Origin: Petrolisthes cinctipes
Lineage: Eukaryota; Arthropoda; Malacostraca; Decapoda; Porcellanidae
Direction: 5' to 3'
Assembly (NCBI GenBank): GCA_033782935.1
Contig: JAWQEG010000365.1
Coordinates: 620,001-684,000, forward strand
Length of the DNA stretch: 64,000 nt
How positions within the stretch are numbered: the stretch's first letter is position 1; the number at the start of each line of letters is the position of its first letter. Made by a program: the position numbers and the translations under genes. Below the pieces are notes generated by a model. That model did not search any database. It worked only from the letters and a program-made list of their open reading frames with translations, and was not told where the DNA came from. This document shows positions 11,956 to 22,651 of this stretch, one piece after another.

Positions 11956-12000
<45 letters not shown>
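11955..12000. repeat. (CA)n microsatellite in LINE-B 3' UTR
   Basis: Uninterrupted ACACAC tract between the LINE-B RNase H stop and its poly(A). Confidence 0.95.
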
Positions 12001-12002
<2 letters not shown>

Positions 12003-12046
12003 ACAGAATGAAGCACAAGCATACAGACAATTATTTACATTATGAC

Positions 12047-13012
12047 CTACTTAAATCCACCAAAACGAGGGTGGCGCACCAGAAGTTCCTCCAGAACTTG
12101 ATGGTTCAGCAGGTGTCGACAAACCACATCAAGTGGCAGGCCCCGGGGCAGCAAGTGTCGGACAGTGGGGTAGGCCAGGCAATAGTGCTCTATAGTGTTA
12201 GCACGAGGCGCTCGACACAAGCGACACTCAGTGAAGGGAGGCTCTCCCTGCATCCCAACAACCTGCCACGGTGGCCGGTAGCCAAGCCTCAAACGAGCAG
12301 AGACTACATTGTGCCTCCCGACCATGATGCCTCGACTACGGTAGGAATATTTGTCACGGCAGACAGACTCGTAATGGGTGATGGAGATGCTGAAGGGCCT
12401 CTCTGCATCCCTATGTCGCCGTACAGGGAGGAGAGCAGCGGAGCGAACTCTAGAAAGGTAACATGTCAGGGAGAGAGGACGTCCAACACCACGACAAGGC
12501 ATATGGCAGGCTTCCTTTGCGAGTCTGTCAACTGTACCATTGTGACGTAAACCTACATGGGATGGCACCCATAAAAATTTGACAGTCAATTTACGATGAC
12601 GCAATAAGGACAAAAACGATAATATCTGCTGAATAACAGTAGAGTGTGTGGGCTGAACAATAGAGAGGGAATGAAGGGCAGGTTTGGAGTCACAAAAAAT
12701 GGCAGCATTCACTCCACGTTGACAAACAAGACTAATATCATCCAGAATGGCATACACTTCACACAATATTGAGCTAGAGTGGTTACAGAGACGACAGCCA
12801 ACCCAGCCCCCTGGAGGTGACTCCATGTCAGGTGAGAAAACAACGCAACCTGCTGTATCATCCACCTGCAATGAGCCATCGGTGTAGAGGAAGTATGGAT
12901 CTGTGATGGAGGACGTCACTGTTTCTATGTGTTCCAAAGCCAACTGCCGCTGTAGAGAAGGCAGTTCCGACTTGGAAGTAGGTGTGAAGCTCACATCAGG
13001 TGTTGATAGCAT
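12047..13012 (-). pseudogene. LINE-B RNase H and C-terminal zinc knuckle
   Basis: Contains YFLYTDGSLQ (first catalytic Asp), CEVYAILDD (Glu), FCDSKPALHSL (Asp) and WVPSHVGLRHNGTVDRLAKE (late Asp), the full RNase H set, followed by CRLCRAPRANTIEHYC, a CCHC-type knuckle usual at the end of I-group ORF2. Ends at a stop after RFGGFK. It overlaps the RT frame by 22 bp in another frame, so one indel separates them; in an intact element both are one polypeptide. Confidence 0.82.
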
Positions 13013-14061
13013 CCATGGAGGGGGTCCTGGGGGGAGTCTGCAACCATTATATCTATATTAAGACTACGGAGCATAGAGGAAACAGACCTTATAAGAGTAC
13101 GTCCAGCAGGCAGTATGGGAGGGACAGGTGAGTTTGGTCTAAGAGAAGTCCTGACTAACTGAGAGTAATGGGGTGAAAGATGTGGGAAATGGAGGCACTT
13201 GACAGTGAAGCAAGTAACATTACAATAAATTCTTTCTATTAATGGGAGAAGACACAACTCACACTGCATGTTCACTATCCTGGTCAACATTGGAGAGCCG
13301 AGAATTCTTCTCATTGCTCTATTCTGATTTTTTTCTAAAATTCCCAGAGTAGCCCTAGGAAGTTGAATCATAGCAGGGGAGAGGTAATCAACAACTGAAC
13401 GGATAAAAGCAATATAGATGGTTCTGGCTACTGGGATGGAGATGCCCGAGGAGTTGTTAGAGAGCCATTGAAGTGGCGTAAGTCGGCGCTGGAGACGACC
13501 CAATAAGTCCTGGACAATCGGATGGTCTTGAGGTCTGGCAGGGACAATCGGCCAAATATTGACTGTTGCGCCCAGGTATCGATACTGGGAACACATGGGA
13601 ATGACAGTCCCTCCAATGGTGAATACTGGCCGAGCTTGAGGAAGGCGGCAGGTGAATATTCTGCTCTTATCAGGGGAGACAATAATGCCACAGTGAGAGG
13701 AGGCCCCAAAAAATGAGTCAAGAAACCGCTGGAGATCCTTTGGTAAGGTAGAATGAACACAAATATCATCAGCATAGCACGTAATTGTAGTTCCAGGAAT
13801 ATCAGGGAGAGAAGTGAGCAGCCGATGCATCAGAATATTAAATAACAATGGGCTGAGAACACCCCCTTGAGGCGTACCAAGATGAAAACTACGCAAAGGA
13901 CTGCGCTCACCACTGAAAAACAGAAGGGAGGTCCTGTTACTCAGGTAACCCCGAATCCACCGTAGTAGATTTCCTTTTATCCCAAAGTCAACCAGTTGAT
14001 CCAAAATGACGTCTCTATTAGCAACATCGAAGGCACTTCGAAGGTCAATGAAGGCCACCAC
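12991..14061 (-). pseudogene. LINE-B reverse transcriptase palm
   Basis: Opens with VAFIDLRSAFDVANRD (motif A Asp), then LLRWIRGYLSNR, LGTPQGGVLSPLLFNIL (motif B), CYADDICVHS (motif C YADD) and YRYLGATV. All catalytic motifs are present. Upstream it overlaps the endonuclease/RT N-terminal frame by 17 bp, another frame break. Confidence 0.85.
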
Positions 14062-15418
14062 ACTGTCCCTGGAAAGGCGAGTGTACAGGTCGACTAGGCA
14101 GTGGTGTGTGCTCCGCTGGGGAAGGAAACCAAACAGCCAAGGAGAAAGGGCGATCCTGCAGTCTGTACATGAGACGATTGAGTAAGATTTTCTCCATAAC
14201 CTTACAAAAACAGGAAGTCAGGGAAATATGCGTGAACTTCGCAGTGCCGGGCTTAGGGATGGGTATTATTGTGCTGCTGGTCCAGGCTCGTGGTACACAA
14301 CCGTCACGAAGACAAAGATTGTACAGTCGAAGTAGAGGGTTCCCAGGAACTTGTTGAAGTAGGCGCAGCACAGCAAAAGTAATACCATCATCACCAGGGG
14401 AAGAAACTCTACCCCGAGAGAGAGCACGTCGCAACTCCTCCTCAGTTATCTCCTCTGCATCATCATCATCATCTTGCAACAGAGCAGACATTAGACGTAG
14501 CCGATGGACAGCAGCACGGGAAGTGAGTGCATCTTGTATGAGGATGGGTAGACTGGCTGAGGTAGATTGTTCTGACCAGGCATCGACAAGTTGCTGGGCA
14601 TAGTCGGCGGGAGTGTGATGACGAGCAGTGGCCGGTGTCTTTTTAACAACCCGACGGATGAGGTGCCACATAGAAGCCACACTTGTTTGCTGGTTGATGC
14701 TGTCCGTGAACCGCTGCCAAGACTCAGTGTGAGCACACTCCTGCAGGGCAACTAAAGCGTCCCTAGACATCTGGTAACGATGGAGCAGGTCAGGGGTTGG
14801 GTTGGCTTGAAACAATAGGCCATCACGTTCAGCCTCCTCCTTTGTCTCCTGTATACGTGCATCCAGCGTCCAGGAGTGGGCAGTATGGCGATGCTGGAGG
14901 TGTGGCCAGGAGACGTATAGCCTATAAAAGTCATGAGTAGCAGATACAAGATCAGAGTACAACTGTTCAGCTGATGATATGTCAAATGTAGGGAATACAT
15001 GGGCCATAAATAAGATGTAAGTCGGGCAATATTTAGGGGGCACAGCAATACGTAAACGAGTGGCTGAAGCACTTGACCCAGCAGTTAGAGAATAATGAAA
15101 CCGAAGAGCGATGTGATCAGAGAATAAGTCTGGCACGAAGGAGCACAGGACCTGAGATGCTATCAGGCCAGACGAGAGGATGTAATCCAGAGTACATCCC
15201 CAGCAATGAGTGGCACCGCCAGTGTCCCAGTGTGTCAGATGATGCTTGCGGATGTATGAAAGGAGACGAACACCATTACGATTAATAGAGCCAGAACCAT
15301 CACCCAAATCAGAATGCCGAGCATTAAAATCTCCCATATAAACCATACCATGCACTGTTGGAGAAGGAAGAGCCTCAAGAGTGAGTCTAGCTGGGGCAGA
15401 ATAGACATTACATAACAT
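14045..15418 (-). pseudogene. LINE-B endonuclease C-half and RT N-terminus
   Basis: MGDFNARHSDLGDGSGS is the GDFN box of APE endonucleases, and LFSDHIALRFHYS the terminal SDH box. After a linker of about 150 residues, LSRGRVSSPGDDGITFAVLR and IPIPKPGTAKFTHISL are the RT motifs that precede the palm (usually P-G-x-DGI and PKPGK). The start shown lies inside the endonuclease and is not a biological start. Confidence 0.8.
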
Positions 15419-15945
15419 AGTTGTAGTACTCCATTCCCAGGTAGAACCTCAAATAGCTGAAAGGTCATGTCAGGATCACAGAGAAGGCGATGTGGCAAGG
15501 AGCTATGTATGTAAGTCAGGAGACCATTCCTTACCAGATGAACATATGGCACATAACCTGAGAGAGGAGGAGCTTGCCCAGCAGCGAGCGGCCGTCCTGG
15601 AAATGCTTCCTGGAGAAAAATAACACTGGGATGATGACGAAAAACATAGGCCTTGAGTTGAGTGAGCTTAGCATAACTGGTGATACCACATACATTCCAG
15701 GAGATGACATCCAGCCGGCAATCACTAGCGAACTCTGTATTTGGAGGTACATGTCCGGTGAGTGGGGGCAGATGAGCAACCTGGAGAAGAAGATGGACCA
15801 GGAGAAGGGACTGACTCGAAAAGCTTTTCAAGGCGAGATGCAACAGTATCCATCTTTTCGGTAAGGGTAGTGACAGTTGAGATGATGGCCTGCTGAGCCT
15901 CGACCAAGGTGGAGAGTTTGGAGTCATTGGCAGCCTGCGTGGCAA
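15235..15945 (-). pseudogene. LINE-B endonuclease N-half
   Basis: DVISWNVCGI (strand 1 with catalytic Asn) and PSVIFLQEAFPG (catalytic Glu) are the first two APE-endonuclease boxes. About 184 bp overlap with the next frame; the endonuclease signal passes from this frame to the other near 15420. The region before DVISWN belongs to the ORF2 N-terminus. Confidence 0.78.
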
Positions 15946-16789
15946 CTAGCCCATCAATCCTGGCTGCAAGGACAGAAAAGCGGTTCTCGAGAGCCGTACA
16001 TCGTGCCATGAGGGTAGCAACAGACTTGCAGAGGGCCAGGTCTGGAAGTGAGGCAGGGCTGGTAGGAGGAGCAGACTGGGGAGGTGGTGGTGGTGGCGGT
16101 GGTGGAGGCAGAGCAATAGTAGTGACACGAGCCTGGACCTGACGTCGGGTACATCCATGCCACACGTTAACCCCTGGCTGAAGACATCGTGGACACTTCC
16201 ATCGAGACGTATCCTCAGGAGGTGAAGGCTCAGAGGTGGAGGCAGCAGGACGTGATGGTTCGCCCCTGACAGGACTCGTCTTGGAATCATGGTCGGCAGC
16301 ACACCATGCACTCTTCGGCCTGGGAAAACAGTACCGGGAGATATGCCCCACACCCCAGCACTTGTAGCACCAAGGCTGGCCATTATGAAGTTTCCTCACC
16401 TCACACGGTGGAAGAGAAGGGAGGAAATCAAAGGAAATCTCATTTGGAGGTGGATCAGGTTGACTCCAGACAACAACAATATGGCCAGTGGGGGAACCAT
16501 TTTGGAAAAAACGACGGGCAAAGTACACACCAGGGTATCCCTTAGCAAGTTTCGGGTCAACATCAATAGGAAAACGGGTAAGGATGTAGCTGGGGAACTT
16601 ACGAGGGCTCTCGAGTGAGTCTTCAAGAATGAGAGGCAGAGACAAAAATTCACCAGCCTTCACTCTATCAATGATATCCTGACGCTTCCTAGAGATGAAG
16701 ACACACCGGGAGGTGACAGCAGCCATCTTCACTTCAGCCAGTTCACGCTGCAGCTGGAAGGCCCTGTTGACATCAGACAACCAACGCAA
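15725..16789 (-). pseudogene. LINE-B ORF1 (gag-like, zinc knuckles, coiled coil)
   Basis: An RRM-like or gag-like N-part (YILTRFPIDVDPKLAKGYPG; VYFARRFFQNG) is followed by CYKCWGVGHISRYC, a CX2CX4HX4C knuckle, then CPRCLQPGVNVWHGC, a poly-proline run, and a heptad-rich segment (ALENRFSVLAARIDGL; KLSTLVEAQQAIIST) that should form a coiled coil. ORF1 proteins of I-type LINEs bind the element RNA. Upstream it joins 16729-17211 through one more frame change. Confidence 0.78.
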
Positions 16790-17211
16790 CTTTGTGTCCG
16801 TAGATGGGTTCCCAGAGAAGGAGAGCTTGACATAGGCAAAGACATAGCAGGAAGGTTGGACGAGGGCAAGGAGTTGGTATACAAGGAAGAAACACCACGT
16901 TGAGGCAGAGAAGGTACGTCATGCACAACTGAAGCACCCTTGGCAGTCTTGGCAGCCGAAGGCAAACAGTCCACACCATCGGAATCCTGCAAGGAGTCGG
17001 ACGAGGCATCAACGGGTCGCTTGGTAGAGGTTGAGGAGGTGGAAGGCTGCAACCTGAGCTGCGGAGTGACCGAGGAGAGGGGGGGAGGGTTGCGAGAAGG
17101 CAGCTCAGGCCAGTGATCCTCGATAGGAGACTCATCCTCCTCCGACATGGCCAAGTCGGCCTTCAGGCAGGAAGCCACATCCGAATCCGCGTTCTCCATC
17201 AGGCCAGGCAA
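16729..17211 (-). pseudogene. LINE-B ORF1 N-terminus
   Basis: Starts MPGLMENADSDVASCLKADL and is acidic and Ser/Pro-rich. Two frames overlap by 61 bp between 16729 and 16789. The ATG at 17209-17211 is the best candidate for the ORF1 start, since upstream (17212-17440) is AC-rich leader with no open frame of coding character. No known domain in this part. Confidence 0.5.
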
Positions 17212-17595
17212 GGCCTAGATGGGAAGCAAACAACTGAACACACACGAACACACGAACATACACACACAGAACCACAATAAAACAAATAAACCACAAACAA
17301 CAATACCACAAACAGCAAAACCACAAAAGAAAATGAGATAGAAAATATAAATAACCCCTATAACACCACAAACACAACAACACACAAACAAGAACGTTGA
17401 AACAAGACAAACAACAACACAGGCAGAGCGCCAGGAACACGTCTTCACTCCAGGAAGGTTGGGGTGAGACTGAGAAGGAGAGTCGAGTGTCAGTGTAACG
17501 TCAAGAGGTCGATACTACTCAAAGGAGTATAGTAGACTACCAATACTAGGCACAGTTTTATTCAGGAAGTATAACAATGGTGAGAGTGGACCCAA

Positions 17596-17715
17596 GTACG
17601 TAGATAGTGTCAAGGATGAGAGACAGTAAGGATAGTTCAGTGAAACGTCATCAATTCAGCCGTGACGTCACGCGCTCCGTGACGTCAAAGTGATGACGCT
17701 CACTGGAGACCCTGC
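17596..17715 (+). promoter_or_regulatory. CRE-containing region repeated at the THAP promoter
   Basis: Holds two perfect CREB/ATF palindromes TGACGTCA (17663-17670 and 17680-17687). It shares CAAGGATGAGAGACAGTAAG and the following GATAGTTCA (17611-17639), then CAGCCGTGACGTCAC and CACTGGAGACCC, in the same order with the minus strand at 23111 down to 23020, just before the THAP gene. No gene is seen directly downstream on +. Confidence 0.5.
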
Positions 17716-18369
17716 TGGAGACCCTCGCATGCAGGGATCTCGTTCAAACTTAAATAATCTCTCCTTATTCTCGGTTTTAATACATGATTTATACATCATA
17801 CGTGTGTGGTGTTCTCTAAAAGAGTTAATCGGTAGTTGTGGATATAGTTTTCATGAATAGTAGACTAGTGTATGCTATATTGAAGGCTATAGCACTGCAT
17901 TTACAAGCTGATAGAGGCTCGCTCACGCCGATTCTAGCTAGCAAAACCCCGTGATATTAATTTATTATGATTAAATATAGATGAGTCACAACCAGAAAAT
18001 TGGGATTATTGACTGAAATTCCTAGAGATTCGTTAATATTTCTTTATGTTGTATTACATGCATATCTTGTCTCTCACCCATCTTTCTCCCCACATTAACT
18101 CTAACTTCACCCACAATTTCGCTTCTTTTTGTACATGATTTACTTTCAAATGTGACCTTTCATTACTTGCAAGAAAAAGAACGTTTCTTTACAGGCCCTT
18201 CTGTAGTTTTGTATATCCAGTAGTCTGTGCAGTCATTTTGCTATTCCGAGAAGTTTGTTAATTTTTTCTGTTTACTCTTAATTACTATTTACTTTGCCAG
18301 TGTGCAATACATTTTTGTGTTTTGAGTTATCTTGGCATAATAATGTACTTCCTTTAACTACTTTAGTTC
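17716..18369. other. Non-coding stretch, nothing recognised
   Basis: AT-rich, no exon or repeat signature seen. Confidence 0.5.
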
Positions 18370-18725
18370 TGGAAACTGAAGATATTAAACACGTTATTAT
18401 TAAATTTGGTTATAGTGAGAGAAGACCAAATTGGCAGTACAAGCTTGGAAATAAAATATTAAATAAAGCAGAGAAAGAAAGAGATTTAGGGGTAACGATA
18501 AATAAGAAATTGACACCAGATGATCATATAAATGAAAAAGTGAGAAACATGTATACATTGTTAGCAAACTTGAGTGGCCTTCACTTAAATAGATGAAGAA
18601 ATGGTCAAGAAAATAATTACATCCTTTATAAGGCCTACCTTGGAATATGCTGCAGTAGTATGGAATAGTAAGGATATAGAAAACTTGTGTCAACAGGGAA
18701 TACCTACAATTAGAGGTCACAGTAA
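18370..18725 (+). pseudogene. CR1/Jockey-type LINE RT fragment
   Basis: Frame one reads NILNKAEKERDLGVTINKKL-like text (here GNKILNKAEKERDLGVTINK) and HINEKVRNMYTLLANL; after a one-base shift near 18595 it continues DEEMVKKIITSFIRPTLEYA and AVVWNSKDIENL. The E.DLGV, HI..KV and P.LEYA..VW signatures are those of the RT thumb and connection in CR1/Jockey LINEs. Both ends are missing, so this is a short decayed fragment. Confidence 0.78.
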
Positions 18726-19340
18726 GAAATTAATTAAAAGAGGAAACAAAGATGTACAGGAATACAAATAGGTAAGAACATAAAAGCAGACACGAGTAAT
18801 TTATTTCCTTGAACTCTAAAGTACAGTATTAAATACAGAGGCGAGTGAAAAAAAGTGAGCAAATCTGAATGAATCAAAAGTCTGTAACCTCTCACCCATA
18901 GTGTAAAAAGTCAGCATGGAACAGTTCTTCCTACAAAAATACAGCTACTATAATAAACTGTACATTTTAAAGCTGTTGTACAAGCCAGGAACTATGATTA
19001 TCAAGTATGACATTCAACCATGTACTGAGTGCTACAGAAATTATTTATATGCTGCATCTTACCCTCTCATGCTCATTTGCATATAACTATTCTTCCCTTG
19101 CAATGATAACTCTGAAGTTTTTAAAAATTCAAGCACATAAAGTGTTCATACAACTGGAATATGATTTAGTACCACAATCCAACAATACTTAAACTAGTAC
19201 AGTACCAGGCCTCAGAAGACATTTACTACACAGATGGTATAAGGAAACAGACTAATAAAGGGGGAACTAGCACATAGAACAAAACAGAAGCATAACAAGG
19301 CTGTGAGGATACATATAGTCATAGATGGTGGGATAATAGG
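18726..19340. other. Intergenic, nothing recognised
   Basis: No coding or repeat signal. It separates the LINE fragment from the 3' end of the THAP gene. Confidence 0.5.
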
Positions 19341-19360
19341 TTTATTGGCATAAGTTTATT
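19341..19360 (-). terminator. Polyadenylation signals of THAP gene
   Basis: On -, AATAAA occurs at 19360-19355 (overlapping the stop codon) and again at 19346-19341, 10 bp after the stop. This would give a very short 3' UTR. Confidence 0.5.
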
Positions 19361-19790
19361 TTGCTTTTTCAAGGTTGTACTCCGATACCAAATTTTTGTA
19401 CTCTGTATTTTCCTTAAGCAGAATATCATTGTCTAAGGATTGTTTTAACAATTTCTTTTTGATGTCACCATTTTCTCCAACAAGCTCCATTAATCTTTGT
19501 TCTAAACTTCCTTCCTTTGCTCGTAATTCCTCTAAATTTAGTTCTAACTGTCTTTTAAATTTTGTTACTTTCTCCAATTTTAGAGACACCTCAGACAGCT
19601 GCTGTTGTAGGGCATACACATTATTATTCCCAGAATGTAGGAAACCACAACAGGACCAACAAAGTGCCAGATTATGTCCACCTGATGAAGCAGAGCTACC
19701 TTCTTTAGTTGTTTCTAACTCTTGGTGTTAATAGAGTCTCTCCAACAGCAGAGGTTTGGGTAGGAGCTTCATAAGAGTCAGGTGCCAATT
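19356..19790 (-). CDS. THAP gene, last exon with coiled coil
   Basis: Two acceptors are possible. CTTTACAG ending at 19791 gives, in phase 1, ELAPDSYEAPTQTSAVGETL and stops soon after. A weaker AG at 19722-19721 (exon from 19720), also phase 1, gives ELETTKEGSSASSGG and runs 121 codons to TAA at 19356. That frame holds VYALQQQLSEVSLKLEKV, LELNLEELRAKEGSLEQRL and LLKENTEYKNLV, clear heptads of a coiled coil. THAP proteins often end in such a dimerising coil. Either the acceptors are alternative or one base is missing near 19725. Confidence 0.58.
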
Positions 19791-20841
19791 CTGTAAAGTG
19801 AAAGGTTACTTAACACAAAGGTCTAGAGAAAAAGCATCCTGGAAAGCTATCCTTAGTGACTATTTCTTGACAAATACAGTACAGTATACTGTATAATATA
19901 CACTACTATAATGTTAACTTACCCTTCCCAATACCAGGTGGGATGGAGAAAGTAATGAGAGGTGTAGCATGAGTAAGAAGGCAATTGGGACTGCAGCATG
20001 AGTAAGAAGGCAATTGTGATTGTGTGTGAGATAGTTGGGGAGGTGAAATGTAATACATTGAGGTGGGATGGGCATGTATGGCAAATACATACAGTACTAC
20101 TCCAAGTCTTAAACTTATTTCTCAGTGACTAGTCCTTAGTCTATCACTACTGTCTACAGTACTGTACTGTACTTTAGAATTTCTAACAAGTTTGTAGGAC
20201 AAGATCAACCTATTCTACACCCCAATGTACTTATGTAAGTGCTCCCAAATACTGTACTACCCTTGATAATTTTCTCTAATGTTGTTGACTGATTTAAGTA
20301 TCAACCAAATAACATTACTAGATAAGCTTGGTGTTAGGAAATTAACTACATTTTCTAGTTGTTATGAACCCTTGATGTCACAGTGTTCACCGTTTATGAT
20401 CATCACGCCAGTGTGATTTCACCACCATCACAGTGGTGTATAAGAATTCATCAGGCCAACTGTACATGCTAGAGTTGTTATGCCATAAAACTAAAACCCC
20501 TGAGCCACCTATCCCAATATCTTAAGCAAAGGTTTCTAAGATTTCAAAACATCTTGGCGAAGGTGGTGAGTTGGGAAGGAAGTCAGCATGAAGGCTTGCT
20601 CGGAGGAATCCGAAGTGACAATGCCGCAATCTGGGCAATGTAAAATACTCCATCAAGAAATATCATAGATAAATATATGTATATAAATAATTATACATAT
20701 AATTTATGACAGATCAGTATAATTCATGATTCTAGAGTTAGATTAAATGCAATTCAAATAACTAGTAAATTAAAAATATGACACAATTAGAGTAGAATTT
20801 ATAAATGAAGAAAGATAATAATGAATCAGCATTTCTCTTAC

Positions 20842-20907
20842 CGGAACAATAAAGTTCAGGTTGTTGAGTTCCTCCAGCAACAGCAGTTTCAATAGGGGCT
20901 GAATCTT
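20842..20907 (-). CDS. THAP gene, duplicated exon copy b
   Basis: 66 bp, acceptor CACATCATAAG and donor CCG|GTAAGAG. In phase 1 it reads EDSAPIETAVAGGTQQPELY then CS, ending in the first base of a codon, so phase is 1 in and 1 out. A frame ignoring phase (HHKKIQPLLKLLL) is also open, but it does not fit the phase left by exon 2. The exon is copied at 21121-21186 with a single Gln/Pro difference seen by eye. Confidence 0.5.
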
Positions 20908-21120
20908 CTTATGATGTGTCTATTGAGTGAAAGAGAACTTGTCTTGAATAGGATACAGAAAATATTCACTGTACTGTATATATATTTTCAACTAAAGGAA
21001 TATATAATAGACCCTATATACCATATGTAACTCATTGATAACTAGTAAATTAAAAATATGACACAATTAGAGTAGAATTATAAATGAAGAAAGATAATAA
21101 TGAATCAGCATTTCTCTTAC

Positions 21121-21186
21121 CGGAACAATAAAGTTCAGGTGGTTGAGTTCCTCCAGCAACAGCAGTTTCAATAGGGGCTGAATCTT
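21121..21186 (-). CDS. THAP gene, duplicated exon copy a
   Basis: 66 bp, same splice signals as the copy at 20842-20907, reading EDSAPIETAVAGGTQPPELY then CS in phase 1. Both copies lie in a tandem repeat with a 280-bp period. Because the exon is symmetric (1-1), either, both or neither can be spliced in without breaking frame. Confidence 0.5.
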
Positions 21187-21268
21187 CTTATGATGTGTCT
21201 GTTGAGTGAAAGAGAACTTGTCTTGAAGAGAATACAGAAAACATTCACTGTACTGTATATCCATTTTG

Positions 21269-21816
21269 GTAAATTTACTGTTTTGGACAGAATAGGATTC
21301 TTTGGACAATAATATATTTTACTAGTGTTTTTTTTATGTGTTTTCAACAATTTTTAAATTCATTTCCGTCGCAATTTTCTTTTTTTTTTCTTTTTTTAGC
21401 CAAACCTAATCTGGACCGCAGCACACTACCAGGACCTAACTGGGGCAGACTACCGGGACCTAACCAGGGCAGACTACCGGGACCTTACCGGGGCAGACTA
21501 CCGGGATTAGATTTCAAGTGTAAACTGTGCTCTACATCCATCCATGTCGGCTATTTCTATTTTCCCAGTAATCTGCCCTGGTTAGATCCCGGTAGCCTGC
21601 CCTTGTTAGGTCCCGGTAGTCTGCCCCGGTAGTGTGCCGCGGTCCAGATTAGGTTAGGTCAGGTTAGGTTTGGCTAAAAAAAAAAAAAAAAAATAAAAAA
21701 AAAAAAAAAAAATGCGACGGAAATGAATATCAAAATCGTTGAAAACACATAAAAAAACACTAGTAAAATATATCATTGTCCAAAGAATCCTATTCTGTCC
21801 GAAACAGTAAATTTAC
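21269..21816. mobile_element. 548-bp foldback (long palindrome) element
   Basis: The arms are inverted copies: GTAAATTTACTGTTTTGGAC at 21269 against GTCCGAAACAGTAAATTTAC ending at 21816; the arms then continue through CCTATTCTGTC, ACTAGTGTTTTT, CCGTCGC, T/A tracts and a GGGCAGACTACCGGGACCTAAC array (22-24 bp unit, 3 to 4 copies per arm). A loop of about 75 bp starts near 21507. It sits in a THAP intron between exon copies. No transposase, so it is a non-autonomous foldback or MITE-like element. Confidence 0.8.
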
Positions 21817-22078
21817 CTATATTTTCAACTAAAGGAATATATAATAATTATACCCTATATACCATAGGTAACTCACTGATGTCTGTTGAGTGAAAGAGAA
21901 CTTGTCTTACAGAGAATACAGAAAATATTCACTGTACTGTATATATATTTTCAACTAAAGGAATATATAATATACCCTATATACCATATGTAACTCACTG
22001 ATTGAGATGTTATATTTCAGCAAGACAGTAAAAATTTTAATAAAAATCAATTTTAAAAAGTCATAAAATTCTTCCTAC

Positions 22079-22156
22079 CAGAAACACTGAGCAAATCTTG
22101 CAAAAGCTGGCACCTCTGTTTTTCCTCAGCTCTGCGCCCACGGTGTTTTGCACTTT
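22079..22156 (-). CDS. THAP gene, exon 2
   Basis: 78 bp between acceptor CTTTTTGCAG and donor CTG|GTAGGAAG. With the G left by exon 1 it reads ESAKHRGRRAEEKQRCQLLQ then DLLSVS and leaves one base, phase 1-1. It is basic, then leucine-rich. The phase match with exon 1 and the clean splice signals are the evidence; no named domain. Confidence 0.6.
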
Positions 22157-22651
22157 CTGCAAAAAGGAAAATAATTAAATCAGACAATCTGGTGGTGCAA
22201 TTTATTTGTATGATCAAGATGGAAAACCTTTTTGCTCTTTTGGTATGGTTATGTTTCCACCCTCCCTACCAAACTAGTCATTTATAAAAACTGAAAATAT
22301 TAAGAAATGGTCCCAATCTACCTGCCACCTAACGTTAGTATAAACCAACCCTAAACAATGTACAATAAAACCAAATAACCTATAAAACTTTCATAAAATT
22401 GGCCTATCTTACCTGGTTGGTTGTCTTGTTACATTTCAATTGTATGGCTCATATAAACCTTACTTTCAATAAAGATTAAGGGCAGCCCATATCTATGCAC
22501 AAGACTTATTTTAACCTGTTAACAAGCACCATCAAGAAATATTTGTCAGCTCCTACTAATTGCAAATGAAAGATGATATTTAGTAAGTTTAGCACAATAA
22601 GTTTTATACCGAAAGTATTGGCAGTAACAGATAAGAGTCCATATTGCCTAC

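Larger units (their letters stand above)
11856..17450 (-). mobile_element. LINE-B: nearly complete EN-RT-RNase H non-LTR element
   Basis: Ends on - with a 22-bp poly(A), seen as T at 11856-11877. Reading -, it holds ORF1 with zinc knuckles (17211-15725), an APE-type endonuclease, RT with YADD, RNase H with YTDGS, and a C-terminal CCHC knuckle. The RNase H after RT points to the I group (I/Nimb-like). The frames change at five points with 17- to 200-bp overlaps, so it is dead or has sequencing indels. The 5' end is not sharply defined; similarity to LINE structure stops near 17211 and the leader is taken to about 17450. Confidence 0.8.
20760..21255. repeat. 280-bp tandem duplication carrying an exon
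   Basis: ACTAGTAAATTAAAAATATG starts at 20761 and at 21041; both are followed by the same intron text, the 66-bp exon and GAATACAG/GATACAG-AAAATATTCACTGTACTG. A third, exonless piece (GTCTGTTGAGTGAAAGAGAA onward) is found at about 21882-22010, beyond the foldback element. Confidence 0.85.

Noticed and set aside
11847..17510. CAAGAGG as proven target duplication of LINE-B
   Set aside because: Seven bases can match by chance, and joining the flanks does not give an open LINE-A frame.
21636..21672. Arthropod telomere repeat (TTAGG)n
   Set aside because: Only a few imperfect AGGTTAGGT units inside the foldback arm, mirrored in the other arm.
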